From positions 1 through 5,796 of the forward strand of contig CALMRL010000204.1 of assembly GCA_937873345.1 (NCBI GenBank): 5,796 nucleotides of DNA. The letters are read 5' to 3'. The translations under genes and the position numbers were made by a program. Origin of the DNA: an uncultured Beijerinckiaceae bacterium (lineage in GTDB: Bacteria; Pseudomonadota; Alphaproteobacteria; Rhizobiales; Beijerinckiaceae). How positions within the stretch are numbered: position 1 is the stretch's first letter; the number at the start of each line of letters is the position of its first letter. The notes under the pieces are model-generated. The model was not told the DNA's origin. It searched no databases and was given only the letters and a program-made list of their open reading frames with translations. This document shows, one piece after another, positions 5,744-5,796 of the stretch.

Positions 5744-5796
5744 TGTTTGGTCCCGGGTTTTGATGGTGCAATTTCCTCGCCGGTATGGAAGGATGC

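Overview
The window looks like a piece of an alphaproteobacterial genome. This is inferred from the gene types (an OprB-like outer-membrane porin, a CrgA-like LysR regulator, an AzoR flavoenzyme) and from GC-rich codon use, not from a taxonomic marker. There are four convincing protein genes: a SnoaL-like (NTF2-fold) protein, a carbohydrate-type porin, a LysR-family regulator and an FMN-dependent NADH-azoreductase. I saw no RNA gene, CRISPR array or intact mobile element.

Layout. Positions 1-1005 hold the SnoaL-like gene (minus strand, 145-675), with a stem-loop just after its stop and a likely promoter/operator region upstream that also contains a short coding-like relic (787-921). Positions 1006-2691 hold the porin (minus strand). 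It has a strong Shine-Dalgarno, a 22-bp palindrome inside its first codons and a 23-bp palindrome 9 bp after its stop. Positions 2692-3800 are about 1.1 kb without a recognisable gene. Two diverged copies of a 19-bp repeat lie exactly 150 bp apart there, and at 3801-3866 there is a scar whose translation resembles the N-terminal part of IS5-family transposases. Positions 3923-4852 (LysR, plus) and 4895-5503 (azoR, minus) converge with a 42-bp gap. The right edge (5504-5796) carries a coding-like stretch interrupted by an in-frame stop, possibly a decayed gene divergent from azoR.

The two halves seem to have different histories. In sampled lines, the left half and the gene-poor middle run from about 47 to 65 percent GC, while the LysR/azoR half reaches about 70 percent. 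The change falls near the transposase scar, so a recombination or insertion junction there is plausible.

How the genes might work together: the SnoaL-like protein and the porin point in the same direction but each appears to have its own leader region, and no shared pathway is visible. LysR and azoR may be a regulator-target pair, but they converge instead of sharing the usual divergent promoter, so this is only a guess. I do not see a new biological system. The most interesting items are the transposase scar with the nearby repeats, the palindromes flanking and inside the porin gene, and the interrupted frame at the right edge.
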